A stretch of 22,611 nt of DNA from CAZHLD01 sp964533185 (lineage in GTDB: Bacteria; Acidobacteriota; Terriglobia; Acidiferrales; UBA7541): the NCBI GenBank assembly GCA_964533185.1, contig CAZHLD010000051.1, positions 1-22,611 on the forward strand, given 5' to 3'. Positions 1 through 6,650 of this stretch are shown piece by piece. Positions within the stretch are counted from its first letter, which is position 1, and the number at the start of each line of letters is the position of its first letter. The notes under the pieces were generated by a model. That model did no database searches and was not told the DNA's origin. It saw only the letters and a program-made list of their open reading frames with translations. A program made the translations under genes and the position numbers.

Positions 1-53
1 AACAAGTCGAATTGGGTGTTGTCGGTGGGCGCGGATTGGAGCAAATCCAGTGC

Positions 54-820
54 ATGGACCTCACCGACGCCCAGTGGGCGAAGCTGAAACCGCGGTTGCA
101 CACTCCGTCTCGGCACAAGCGCGGGCGACCTTGGCGCGACGCGCGCACGGTGCTGAACGGCATTCTGTGGGTATTGCGCACCGGCGCTCCCTGGCACGAT
201 CTGCCGGACCGTTATCCACCCTATCAAACCTGCCATCGCCGCTTTCAGCAGTGGCAGCGCGATGGCACGCTGACTCGACTGTTGCGCGCGCTCGCCGAAG
301 ACCTGCGGGCACGAGGCAAGCTCGATCTGTCGGAGACCTTCATCGATGCCAGCTTCAGTTCGGCGAAAAAAGGGGCGCTGCTGTCGGCCCGACTCGCCGA
401 GGAAAAGGCAGTAAAATCATGGCGATCGCAGACCGCCATGGTCTTCCTGTCTCCTGCGGCATCGCCAGCGCTTCGCCGCATGAAACGAATCTCGTCGAAG
501 CGACCATCGAGCAACGTTTCACCCGGGCCAAGCCGAAACGAATGATCGGCGACTTGGCCTACGACAGCGATCCACTCGACCGCCAGCTGTGGCGTCAGCA
601 TCGCGTCCATCTCATCGCTCCGCACAAGAGTAATCGCCGCCGGAAGAATACACAGGATGGTCGGGAACTGCGGCGGTACTGCCGCCGCTGGAAGATCGAA
701 CGCCTCTTCGCTTGGCTCCACAATTCCCGCCGCCTGGTCTCCCGCTGGGAATATCACGAGGCCAACTTCCTCGGCATGGTCCAACTCGGCTGCCTCATCA
801 TCCTCCTGAGGCATTTATGA
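54..820 (+). CDS. IS5-family transposase, two frames joined by -1 frameshift
   Basis: DDE transposase for cut-and-paste movement of the element. The first frame starts at ATG 54 (MDLTDAQW), with GGAG at 38-41 as ribosome site, and reads to 545. The second frame ends at 820. The N-terminal part carries the family block DLTDAQW...RGRPWRD...NGILWVLRTGAPWHDLP and the first catalytic Asp in TFIDAS. After the A6G run at 366-372 the homology continues in the -1 frame: GPTRRGKGSKIMAIADRHG, the second Asp region (MIGDLAYDSD) and the Glu region (RRWKIERLFAWLHNSRRL). The first frame alone loses two catalytic residues, so a functional enzyme requires frameshifting. The alternative is an ordinary frameshift mutation, but the slippery run lies exactly at the switch point, which favours programmed shifting. 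The 50-820 frame upstream of the shift is not coding. Confidence 0.85.
366..372 (+). other. Slippery A6G heptamer for -1 frameshift
   Basis: Bases 366-372 read AAAAAAG, phased as AAA AAA G in the first transposase frame. Slipping back one base gives AAA AGG GGC GCT and continues into the conserved GPTRRGKG segment of the second frame. A6G is a well-known -1 frameshift signal in insertion sequences. No stimulatory stem-loop was worked out. Confidence 0.7.
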
Positions 821-830
821 GATAGCTTGT

Positions 831-1051
831 AGTTAATTACCTGAGTGGTGAAGTGGAGTCTGAACTTCAATGAAGGCGCTGAGCACAAATTCGTCAGGCT
901 GCGGCGGGCCGTGATGCGCTCTCCGTGGGCGTGGCGGTTTTACCATCGGCAAGTCGGCGGCAAAGTCTGCAAGATTCAATAGACGAACTAGCTGCGCAGG
1001 CAGTCGAGATAGTGCGGCGCGACGATCCACCCGAGTCGCATCTCGGGCGGG
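831..1051. other. Gene-poor stretch, no supported gene
   Basis: Short open frames exist on both strands here but none has a ribosome site or recognisable protein. The segment separates the insertion sequence from the small membrane ORF. It may be eroded DNA at an IS insertion site. Confidence 0.5.
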
Positions 1052-1387
1052 TCATGAACCAATACTCGCCCACGCAGGACGAAATATCGCGACGCACGTT
1101 AAAAGAAGCAGGAAGGGGTCCAAGGGATGCCTGTAGCGTGCAGTTACGTGCGTCACATAGTGAATCAGCGGATACAGAAACAGAATTGCGGTCAGTAATC
1201 CCCAGCCCAGCCGCTGCGTACGGGCAGGCGAACATAGGCCGGCGATGGCCAGCAACGTCAGCAAACTGCCGAAAACGATGTTGACTGTGTCGAACACGTA
1301 GCACCAAGCAAGGAAGCAAAGCAGCGCAGCAACCGGAATCAGGCGACTGAGGAGCAGGCGAATGTGAAAGAGAGGCGTTTTCGTCAT
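1052..1387 (-). CDS. Small hydrophobic protein resembling a GT39-type mannosyltransferase C-terminus
   Basis: This 111-residue protein has about three or four hydrophobic segments (roughly residues 14-30, 34-50, 60-77 and 88-103). The tail YPLIHYVTHVTARYRHPLDP resembles the C-terminal end of polytopic ArnT/PMT-like glycosyltransferases, where a THxxARYRxPxxP segment precedes the last helix. The catalytic N-terminal two thirds are absent: an in-frame TAG lies about 45 nt upstream of the ATG, and I saw no remnant in the other frames. It may be a remnant stranded near the insertion sequence, or a real small gene, because an extended -10 (TGCTATAGT, 1426-1434) lies upstream. No good ribosome site precedes ATG 1387. 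It has no obvious functional link to its neighbours. Confidence 0.5.
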   Translation of the reverse strand: MTKTPLFHIRLLLSRLIPVAALLCFLAWCYVFDTVNIVFGSLLTLLAIAGLCSPARTQRLGWGLLTAILFLYPLIHYVTHVTARYRHPLDPFLLLLTCVAIFRPAWASIGS

Positions 1388-1425
1388 CGTCGGGTGCGGC
1401 CGAACCCCGGCGCTTCCGGCGTGAG

Positions 1426-1434
1426 ACTATAGCA
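1426..1434 (-). promoter_or_regulatory. Extended -10 promoter for the small membrane ORF
   Basis: On the minus strand this reads TGCTATAGT (TG, one base, TATAGT), about 39 nt upstream of ATG 1387. No TTGACA-like box lies at 17 nt, as is usual for extended -10 promoters. Confidence 0.45.
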
Positions 1435-1485
1435 AACCAGAGCAGCAGGCGAGCCAAACTGAGGATGGAATGCGCAGAAAATGTT

Positions 1486-1494
1486 TGTTATGAT
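1486..1494 (+). promoter_or_regulatory. Extended -10 promoter upstream of the GT4 gene
   Basis: Reads TGTTATGAT. The predicted start is near 1501, giving a leader of about 160 nt before ATG 1662. It is divergent from the 1426-1434 promoter. Confidence 0.4.
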
Positions 1495-1499
1495 CGCGG

Positions 1500-1518
1500 C
1501 CCCGGCGAGCCGCCGGGG
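1500..1518 (+). other. Perfect 8-bp GC hairpin at the predicted 5' end of the GT4 leader
   Basis: CCCCGGCG, loop AGC, CGCCGGGG. It begins at the predicted transcription start of the preceding extended -10. No T-run follows, so it is not a standard terminator. A 5'-end hairpin can protect mRNA, but its function is unknown. Confidence 0.45.
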
Positions 1519-1661
1519 AAGCCGTAAGAGCGCTCTGTCGAGATGATTGTTCTGGCTGGATTCCGCAGGCCCCCTAATTAGAAAGGCTCCAGAAAGTGAA
1601 TGCCTCGTTGCCGGATGTCGCATCTGTTGTTGGGTTAGGGACGTTTCTTTGACAGGCTGGG

Positions 1662-3005
1662 ATGAACCGGGTAACCACAACGGATGACATGGTCATGGTG
1701 AAGGCGGCGCCGCCGCGCAGGGCCGAACGTGTGGCTGTTTCGGCAAACGGGCGGCTTTCCGTGGGGGTGCTGGTGGATCTGCACCGCGGAATCGCCGCCG
1801 GAGGCCACGTGAAGTGCTGGGAACGGCTGGCCGAGGCCGCCGCGGGCGAGGAGCTCGACCTGACGGTTTATTTTCTTGGGGACCGCGCGGAAACCGAAGA
1901 GGTGTCGGATAACGTGCGGTACCTCACCGTGCGGCCGCTGCTGGGCACGGAGTCGTTTCCCTTCCTCGACCGGATTGCCGCGCACACCGACCTCGCCCCA
2001 TTGCACCCCGGAGTACTGGACGCACTGCGGAGGCACCAGGTGTTGCACTCGACCGATGCCTACTTTTCGCTGGCGCGCACGGCGCTCTTTCTTGCCCGGA
2101 GGGACAAGCGGCCGCTGGTGAATTCAATCCACACGGATACGCCCGGGTACACGCGGGTCTATTCAACACAAGTGCTGCGGCGGATCTTTGGCGACGGCCG
2201 GCTGGGACGGCTGGTGCGCGAGCGCTGGCGCTGGCAGGAGCGACTGGCGGCGGGGAAGCAGCGGCAGCTCGAGCGCTACCTCAAACGTTGCGACTGGACG
2301 ATGGACGCGCAGGAGAACGAGACGTCCGCCTCAACGCTGCCGATGGGCGGGCGGCGGTCGGTGCTGCGCCGCGGGATCGACAAAGAGTTCTTCCATCCCG
2401 CCCGGCGGGACCGAAGCCGGCTGCGGGAAGAGTTTGGAATCGGCGAAGACTGGCTGGTGCTGCTCTTCGCCGGACGCGTGGACCAGGGCAAAGAAGTGAT
2501 GACGCTGGCGCGGGCTACGCGCATCCTGGCCGACCGCGGCGTGCCGGTTCATGCGATCTTCGCGGGCGAAGGAGGCCAGCAGGAAGAAATCCGGCGGCGG
2601 CTGGGCGACCGCGCGAGCCTGCCGGGGACCGTGGCGCAGGCCGAGCTGGCCTGGCTCTATGCCAGCGCCGACCTGTTTGTGTTCCCCTCGCGAATCGAGA
2701 TTTCGCCGAATGTGGTTTTGGAGGCGAAGGCTTCGGGGCTGCCTGCTCTGGTCTCAGGCACGGGCGGCTCGCGACGGATGATTCGAGAGCCGGGGCGCGA
2801 CGGCTTGGTGGTGCAGAGCGCAGACTCGTTTGTGTGGGCGGAAACGATCGAGGCGCTGTGGAAGCAGCCGGAGCGGCGTGCGGCGTTGGGCGTCGCGGCG
2901 CGGCGCTCGATTGAAACGGAATGGCCTTCGTGGCGCGACGTGTTCCGCGAGGACCTGCTGCCGGTCTGGCGGCGTGTGGCGCGCGAGCGCGGCCTCTGGC
3001 CCTAA
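1662..3005 (+). CDS. GT4-family glycosyltransferase
   Basis: A 447-residue GT-B fold glycosyltransferase, predicted to transfer sugar from a nucleotide donor in the cytoplasm or at the inner membrane face. The N-terminal acceptor half (about 30-225) has a glycine-rich loop (HRGIAAGGH) and an HTDTPGYTRVY segment resembling the HTxxPxYxxxY signature seen in glycolipid-forming GT4 enzymes (SQD2/MgtA-like). The C-terminal donor half carries GRVDQGKE (271-278) and the EX7E motif at E346 and E354, followed by EAKASGLPALVS. Length is somewhat above the usual 370-400, mainly at the N-terminus. ATG 1662 has only a weak GGCTGGG ribosome site, and ATG 1689 is an alternative start. The PIG-L deacetylase begins 12 nt after the stop, so the two are likely co-transcribed and may act on the same sugar. 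Substrate unknown. Confidence 0.85.
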   Translation: MNRVTTTDDMVMVKAAPPRRAERVAVSANGRLSVGVLVDLHRGIAAGGHVKCWERLAEAAAGEELDLTVYFLGDRAETEEVSDNVRYLTVRPLLGTESFPFLDRIAAHTDLAPLHPGVLDALRRHQVLHSTDAYFSLARTALFLARRDKRPLVNSIHTDTPGYTRVYSTQVLRRIFGDGRLGRLVRERWRWQERLAAGKQRQLERYLKRCDWTMDAQENETSASTLPMGGRRSVLRRGIDKEFFHPARRDRSRLREEFGIGEDWLVLLFAGRVDQGKEVMTLARATRILADRGVPVHAIFAGEGGQQEEIRRRLGDRASLPGTVAQAELAWLYASADLFVFPSRIEISPNVVLEAKASGLPALVSGTGGSRRMIREPGRDGLVVQSADSFVWAETIEALWKQPERRAALGVAARRSIETEWPSWRDVFREDLLPVWRRVARERGLWP

Positions 3006-3017
3006 GCGAAAACGATC

Positions 3018-3818
3018 ATGTTCGCGCAGCGCATCCTCGTGCTGATTCCCCACCCCGACGATGAGGCGGTGGGCTGCACGGCCGCAATCACTCGGGCGCG
3101 CGCGCAGGGCGCGGCGGTCTTCGGCGCGTACCTCACCAGCGGCGTGCCGGCTCCTGAGGCGCTGTGGCCCTGGCAACGAAAAGGCCAGCAGGGGCGCATG
3201 ATCCATCGCCGGCACGAAGCACAACGCGCAGCGGAGATGCTCGGGATCGAGATTGTGAGCTACCAAATCATCCCGACACGCACGCTCAAAACCGCGCTTG
3301 AGGGTACGCACGACCTGCTCACCCGTCTGATCCTGCACCACAAGTCCGACGTGCTCTGGACACCCTCCTACGAAGGAGGACACCAGGACCACGACGCGGC
3401 GAACTTCTTGGCCAGCACCTTTCGCAAGACGCTGCCGGTGTGGGAATTCAGCGAGTACAACTTTGCCGGAGGCCGGGTGAGGTCACAGGAATTTATTTCG
3501 CGAAATGGAACCGAGCAGGAAATCGTGCTGAAAGCCCACGAACGGCGGTTCAAAAGAGCGGTTCTGGAAACGTACGTCTCCGAGCGGAACAATCTGAGCC
3601 ACATATGGACTGAGCGCGAGGTCTTTCGCCCGCTAGAGGAGTACGATTACTCTCGGTCTCCACACCCGAGAAAACTCTTCTACGAGCGCTTTCAGTGGGT
3701 GCCCTTCCACCCGCGCGTGGACCAGACCAAAGCGGAAGAGGTCTGCGGGGCCATCGAAGAGTTCCGCCGCACCCGTGAAACGAAGCCGGCCAGCCGCCCA
3801 GCCACAGCCGAAAGCTGA
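3018..3818 (+). CDS. PIG-L/LmbE-family zinc deacetylase
   Basis: A 266-residue PIG-L family protein, metal-dependent enzymes that mostly remove N-acetyl groups from GlcNAc-type conjugates. The hallmark PHPDDE (11-16) supplies the first metal ligands and the catalytic Asp. GGHQDHD (120-126) supplies the second histidine site. There is no signal peptide, so it is cytoplasmic. It follows the glycosyltransferase by 12 nt without a clear ribosome site of its own, suggesting translational coupling. GT4 plus PIG-L pairs make N-acetylglucosaminyl products that are then deacetylated (MshA/MshB, BshA/BshB, GPI-type). That logic is a reasonable guess here, but the glycosyltransferase does not look like BshA. 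The gene ends 11 bp from the convergent membrane-protein gene. Confidence 0.87.
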   Translation: MFAQRILVLIPHPDDEAVGCTAAITRARAQGAAVFGAYLTSGVPAPEALWPWQRKGQQGRMIHRRHEAQRAAEMLGIEIVSYQIIPTRTLKTALEGTHDLLTRLILHHKSDVLWTPSYEGGHQDHDAANFLASTFRKTLPVWEFSEYNFAGGRVRSQEFISRNGTEQEIVLKAHERRFKRAVLETYVSERNNLSHIWTEREVFRPLEEYDYSRSPHPRKLFYERFQWVPFHPRVDQTKAEEVCGAIEEFRRTRETKPASRPATAES

Positions 3819-3829
3819 CCACAAAGTCT

Positions 3830-4813
3830 TCAGGGACGCCGTGAGAAAAAGCGGGCGAAGCCCCGACCTTCGAGCGTCGTCCAGACCATCAGACCCGGGC
3901 CGCCGACGAATAGTTCCCTCACCCGCTTGACCAGCGCCAGCGCCAGTGAGACTTCCGGCGATAGGCCCAGGCGCATGCCAATCAGGACGAATCCGCCTTC
4001 CTGAACACCGAGTCCTCCAGGAATCGCGAATGCAGCACTGCGGACCGCCGTGCCGAGACACTCCAGGATGAAGGCGTCGGTCCAGCTCACGCGATAGCCG
4101 AGGGCGTAAAGCGCCAGCCAGGTCTCGCCGGTGTGCAATACCCAGGTGGCCAGCCGCCAGAAGCCGCAGACGGCAACGCGGCTGCGGTGGCCATAAAGAG
4201 TGGAGACGGCGAGGTCGAGCCCGGCAGCATGGTCGGCTAGGGAGCCCCACCTGCGCTCGTCGGAAACAAAGCGCAGAGTGCCGGCCAGGCGGCGGAAGAG
4301 GCCGAAGTGCTGCGCCAGGTAGAACAGGATGAGCACGCCCGCGGCAATCAGCAGGCCGATCCACAAGCCTCGAATCTCGCTGCCGGAGCGGCCCACGGAC
4401 ATGAACAGCGCCGCGCCCAGCACGGTGTAGAGAAGCTGGGTCACGAGGCCGAGGGTGAAATCCACGACGACGGTGGCGCCGGCTTCCGGTCCCGGGACGC
4501 CCGCACGCGCCGCCAATCGCGCGCGCGCGACGTCACCGCCAACTTGCGCGACGGGCAAGAGGCTGTTCACCGCTTCGCCAACCCAGCGGAAAAGAAAGAG
4601 CCGTCCGAGCGGCGGGCAGTTCGGAGCCGAGAACAGGACGCGCCAGCCCAGTGTGTCTGTGGCAATGGTGACGAAGCGGAACGCGGAGACATAAAGCAGT
4701 CCCCAGCCCGCCGCGGCGGTTGCTGCGGCGATTTCGCCGGCACCGTAGTGCCACAGCAAAACAACAAACAGCACGGCGCCAAGAAGCAGGGCTAGGATTG
4801 TGGCGCGCTTCAC
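3830..4813 (-). CDS. Polytopic membrane protein of the LPG synthase TM / HpnL-like group
   Basis: A 327-residue integral membrane protein with about seven to eight hydrophobic segments. The core NSLLPVAQVGGDVARARL followed by an acidic transmembrane stretch (VVVDFTLGLVTQ), and a later PGGLGVQEGG, are hallmarks of the lysylphosphatidylglycerol-synthase transmembrane (UPF0104, flippase-like) superfamily. The first block most resembles the HpnL-type branch. There is no cytosolic aminoacyl-transferase domain, so it is not MprF itself. It probably moves or binds a lipid in the inner membrane. The start is GTG 4813 with a weak AGG ribosome site. It lies 89 nt downstream of the HlyD gene on the same strand, so an operon is possible. 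It is convergent with the PIG-L gene and has no visible terminator between them. Confidence 0.8.
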   Translation of the reverse strand: MKRATILALLLGAVLFVVLLWHYGAGEIAAATAAAGWGLLYVSAFRFVTIATDTLGWRVLFSAPNCPPLGRLFLFRWVGEAVNSLLPVAQVGGDVARARLAARAGVPGPEAGATVVVDFTLGLVTQLLYTVLGAALFMSVGRSGSEIRGLWIGLLIAAGVLILFYLAQHFGLFRRLAGTLRFVSDERRWGSLADHAAGLDLAVSTLYGHRSRVAVCGFWRLATWVLHTGETWLALYALGYRVSWTDAFILECLGTAVRSAAFAIPGGLGVQEGGFVLIGMRLGLSPEVSLALALVKRVRELFVGGPGLMVWTTLEGRGFARFFSRRP

Positions 4814-4902
4814 GGCTGCACCTGAAGAAGTGAGTTAGCCTTCATTTGCGGTGGAATTCTCACGGGGAAACGAGCCGCACATGGGGCCGTGCGGGCGGCA
4901 CG

Positions 4903-6159
4903 TTATCGAGCCTGAAAGCCGCGGACCGGCATGCCGTCGCGAAGCTCGGTGTCGCCGGGCAAGGCGAGCACATCGTCTTCCTTCAAGCCGGAGGTGATCT
5001 CGAAGCGCGTGGCGCTCGAGATGCCGACCTGCACTTCGCGCTTGCGGAGGTGCGGGGTAACCCCGGGCAATCCTCCGCCTTCGACCAGATAGGCAAAGTG
5101 GCGCTGGCCTTCGGTCTCGATGGCGCCGCGCGGCACGGTCAGGACGTTCACCTTTTCGCGGATGTTGATACGCACGCTGACGTTGATATTGGGCAGAAGG
5201 CGCAGCTTTTCGTTTTCCACCGAACAGAGCACTTCGCCGACGCTGCGGGTGCCGCGGGCGACCACCTGCTTGGGAATCATCTCGGTGCGGGCCTGCCAGG
5301 ACTGGCCGGGCAGTGCGTCCCAGGTGATAACCACGGGCTGGCCGGGCTCGAGCGAGCCGAGCTCGGGCTCGTCGATGAACGCGCGGATGCGGACGCGGCG
5401 CAGGTCGGCTAACTCGGCGAGCAGCGCGCCAACTTGCACGTAGTCACGCTCCTTCACCGGCAGGGAGTAAAGCGTGCCATCGATCGGCGCGGTGACATTG
5501 GCCGAGCGGACTTTCTCTTCGAGTGCGCGGATCTCGGTTCGGTACTGTTCGATGAGCAGGCGAGCGCGCTCGGCCAGCAGCCCGGCGCTGCGGGCAAACT
5601 CTTCGTTGGCCTTGCGCAAGCGGGCTACGTCGGCCTCGGCGCGGGCCAGGGCAAGCTGGTTCAGGTCGAGCTCGTCGCGCGTGGCCGCCTGCTTAGCCAG
5701 CAGGCGCTCGAGCGCCTCGCGCTCGCGGCGCAGGCGGTCGCGGTCAAGCTCGGCCTTGCGTACGTCGGCTTCGAGCCGCGCTTTTTCATCAGCGCGGCCA
5801 CCGGCGCGGGCTGCGCGCAGGTCTTCTTCGGCAGCGACCAAGTTTTCGCGGGTGCGGGACAGGTCAGCGCGGGCCTGGCTAGCGTCGAGAGTAAGCAGGA
5901 GCTGGCTGTGCTTCACCGCCTGCCCTTCGACCGCGGCCACTTTCTCAACGAAAGTGACGAGCTGAGAGCGGATCGTGTAAGGAGTGATGGGCTCGACCTT
6001 ACCATTGCTGACAATCGAAGCAACCAGATACTCGCGGACGGCCTTTACCACGGCGACGCGCGGGGCGGGCTGGCGGCGGCTGAGGGCCACGAGCACGACC
6101 GTCAGGAGCACGGCCGCGCCGAGCAGCATCCAGACGCGCCGACTGAACGAAAGTCTCAT
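4903..6159 (-). CDS. HlyD/MacA-type periplasmic adaptor (membrane fusion protein)
   Basis: A 418-residue adaptor that would bridge an inner-membrane transporter to an outer-membrane channel. It has an N-terminal membrane anchor (about 9-26), the first half of a biotinyl-lipoyl-like domain (about 60-95), a long charged alpha-hairpin coiled coil (about 95-216, rich in R, E, A and L), the second lipoyl half (NVTAPIDGTLYSLPV), a beta-barrel domain (about 255-345) and a membrane-proximal domain ending near residue 415. GAGGAG lies 5 nt before ATG 6159, fixing the start. No ABC or RND pump gene of the same operon follows: the next gene is the HpnL-like membrane protein. The partner pump therefore lies elsewhere, or the adaptor serves another exporter. 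It is divergent from the pseudo-receiver/MFS operon. Confidence 0.87.
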   Translation of the reverse strand: MRLSFSRRVWMLLGAAVLLTVVLVALSRRQPAPRVAVVKAVREYLVASIVSNGKVEPITPYTIRSQLVTFVEKVAAVEGQAVKHSQLLLTLDASQARADLSRTRENLVAAEEDLRAARAGGRADEKARLEADVRKAELDRDRLRREREALERLLAKQAATRDELDLNQLALARAEADVARLRKANEEFARSAGLLAERARLLIEQYRTEIRALEEKVRSANVTAPIDGTLYSLPVKERDYVQVGALLAELADLRRVRIRAFIDEPELGSLEPGQPVVITWDALPGQSWQARTEMIPKQVVARGTRSVGEVLCSVENEKLRLLPNINVSVRINIREKVNVLTVPRGAIETEGQRHFAYLVEGGGLPGVTPHLRKREVQVGISSATRFEITSGLKEDDVLALPGDTELRDGMPVRGFQAR

Positions 6160-6290
6160 CCAAGCTCCTCAGGAACCCGCGACGGCGCGTAGATAGTCTC
6201 TCTCGGGCCGCAGTGCGAAAAACAAAGCCGCCGCATGATAACAAACAATCGCAGCGCAAACGAGCGCTGCGCCGGGCCTCAACAGGAAGA

Positions 6291-6299
6291 TGCTATACT
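6291..6299 (+). promoter_or_regulatory. Extended -10 promoter giving a near-leaderless transcript
   Basis: Reads TGCTATACT. The predicted start is near 6305-6307, only 4-6 nt before ATG 6311. The upstream ATG 6290 overlaps the -10, so it cannot be the start if this promoter is used. Confidence 0.55.
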
Positions 6300-6310
6300 C
6301 GGCAGAGGGG

Positions 6311-6649
6311 ATGCCGACCGTCTACATCATCTCACCGGATTGGACGCTGCGCGCCACAGTGCGCGCGGAGTTGCGCGAAGCGGGCGTCGAGGCGCTGGGG
6401 ATGGAGACCGCCGATGACGCCGCGCGGGAAATTGCCGCCGGACGGATGCCTTCGGCCGTGGTGCTGGACGGCGCAGTCAGCGCGACGGGGCTCGAGAGCC
6501 TGGCGCGGGGCGTGCCGGTGATCGTCGTGGCCTCGCGAACTGAGCCTCTACAACCGCCCGCAGGGGCCGCGGCCGTGCTCTACCGGCCAGTGCGCGTCGG
6601 CGAGATTGTCGCCCGGGTGCACGAAATCCTGCGCGGGCACGCCGCCTAG
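6311..6649 (+). CDS. Stand-alone degenerate receiver-like protein
   Basis: A 112-residue protein with the length and beta/alpha pattern of a single CheY-like receiver: VYIISPD (beta1 and acid pocket), AVVLDGA (beta3 with the phospho-acceptor position kept as Asp), VPVIVVASR (beta4) and GAAAVLYRPVRVGEIVARV (beta5/alpha5). The usual acidic pair after beta1 is reduced to one Asp and the invariant Lys after beta5 is Arg, so phosphorylation is doubtful. It has no output domain. The start at 6311 is chosen because a TGCTATACT promoter immediately upstream overlaps the other ATG at 6290. The MFS gene begins 1 nt after its stop, so the two are tightly coupled. A regulatory role in export is only a guess. 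Confidence 0.7.
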   Translation: MPTVYIISPDWTLRATVRAELREAGVEALGMETADDAAREIAAGRMPSAVVLDGAVSATGLESLARGVPVIVVASRTEPLQPPAGAAAVLYRPVRVGEIVARVHEILRGHAA

Positions 6650-6650
6650 C

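Larger units (their letters stand above)
1..830 (+). mobile_element. IS5-family insertion sequence, left end cut by window
   Basis: A two-frame DDE transposase fills this stretch. The right boundary is set roughly from the end of the transposase (stop at 818-820) and the following TTTATGAGATAGCTTG, which has the look of a terminal inverted repeat of this family. The matching left repeat (reverse complement, containing CTATCTCATAAA) is not visible in bases 1-53, so the left end probably lies just outside the window. The two-frame layout is typical of the IS427-type group of IS5. The exact ends and any target-site duplication cannot be determined here. Confidence 0.75.

Noticed and set aside
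245..814. 189-residue minus-strand open frame across the transposase
   Set aside because: Antisense to the transposase catalytic region, with no motif of its own.
925..1284. 119-residue open frame on the plus strand
   Set aside because: No ribosome site, no family resemblance in the N-terminal half, and it opposes the small membrane ORF. Unsupported.
1649..1677. TTGACA box just before the GT4 gene
   Set aside because: A perfect -35 hexamer, but the sequence 17 nt downstream (TAACCA) is a poor -10 and would place the start inside the gene.
2754..3392. 212-residue open frame on the minus strand
   Set aside because: Overlaps both the GT4 and PIG-L genes in antisense and has no recognisable motif.
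5434..6192. 252-residue open frame on the plus strand
   Set aside because: Antisense shadow of the HlyD adaptor, whose domains and ribosome site are clear.
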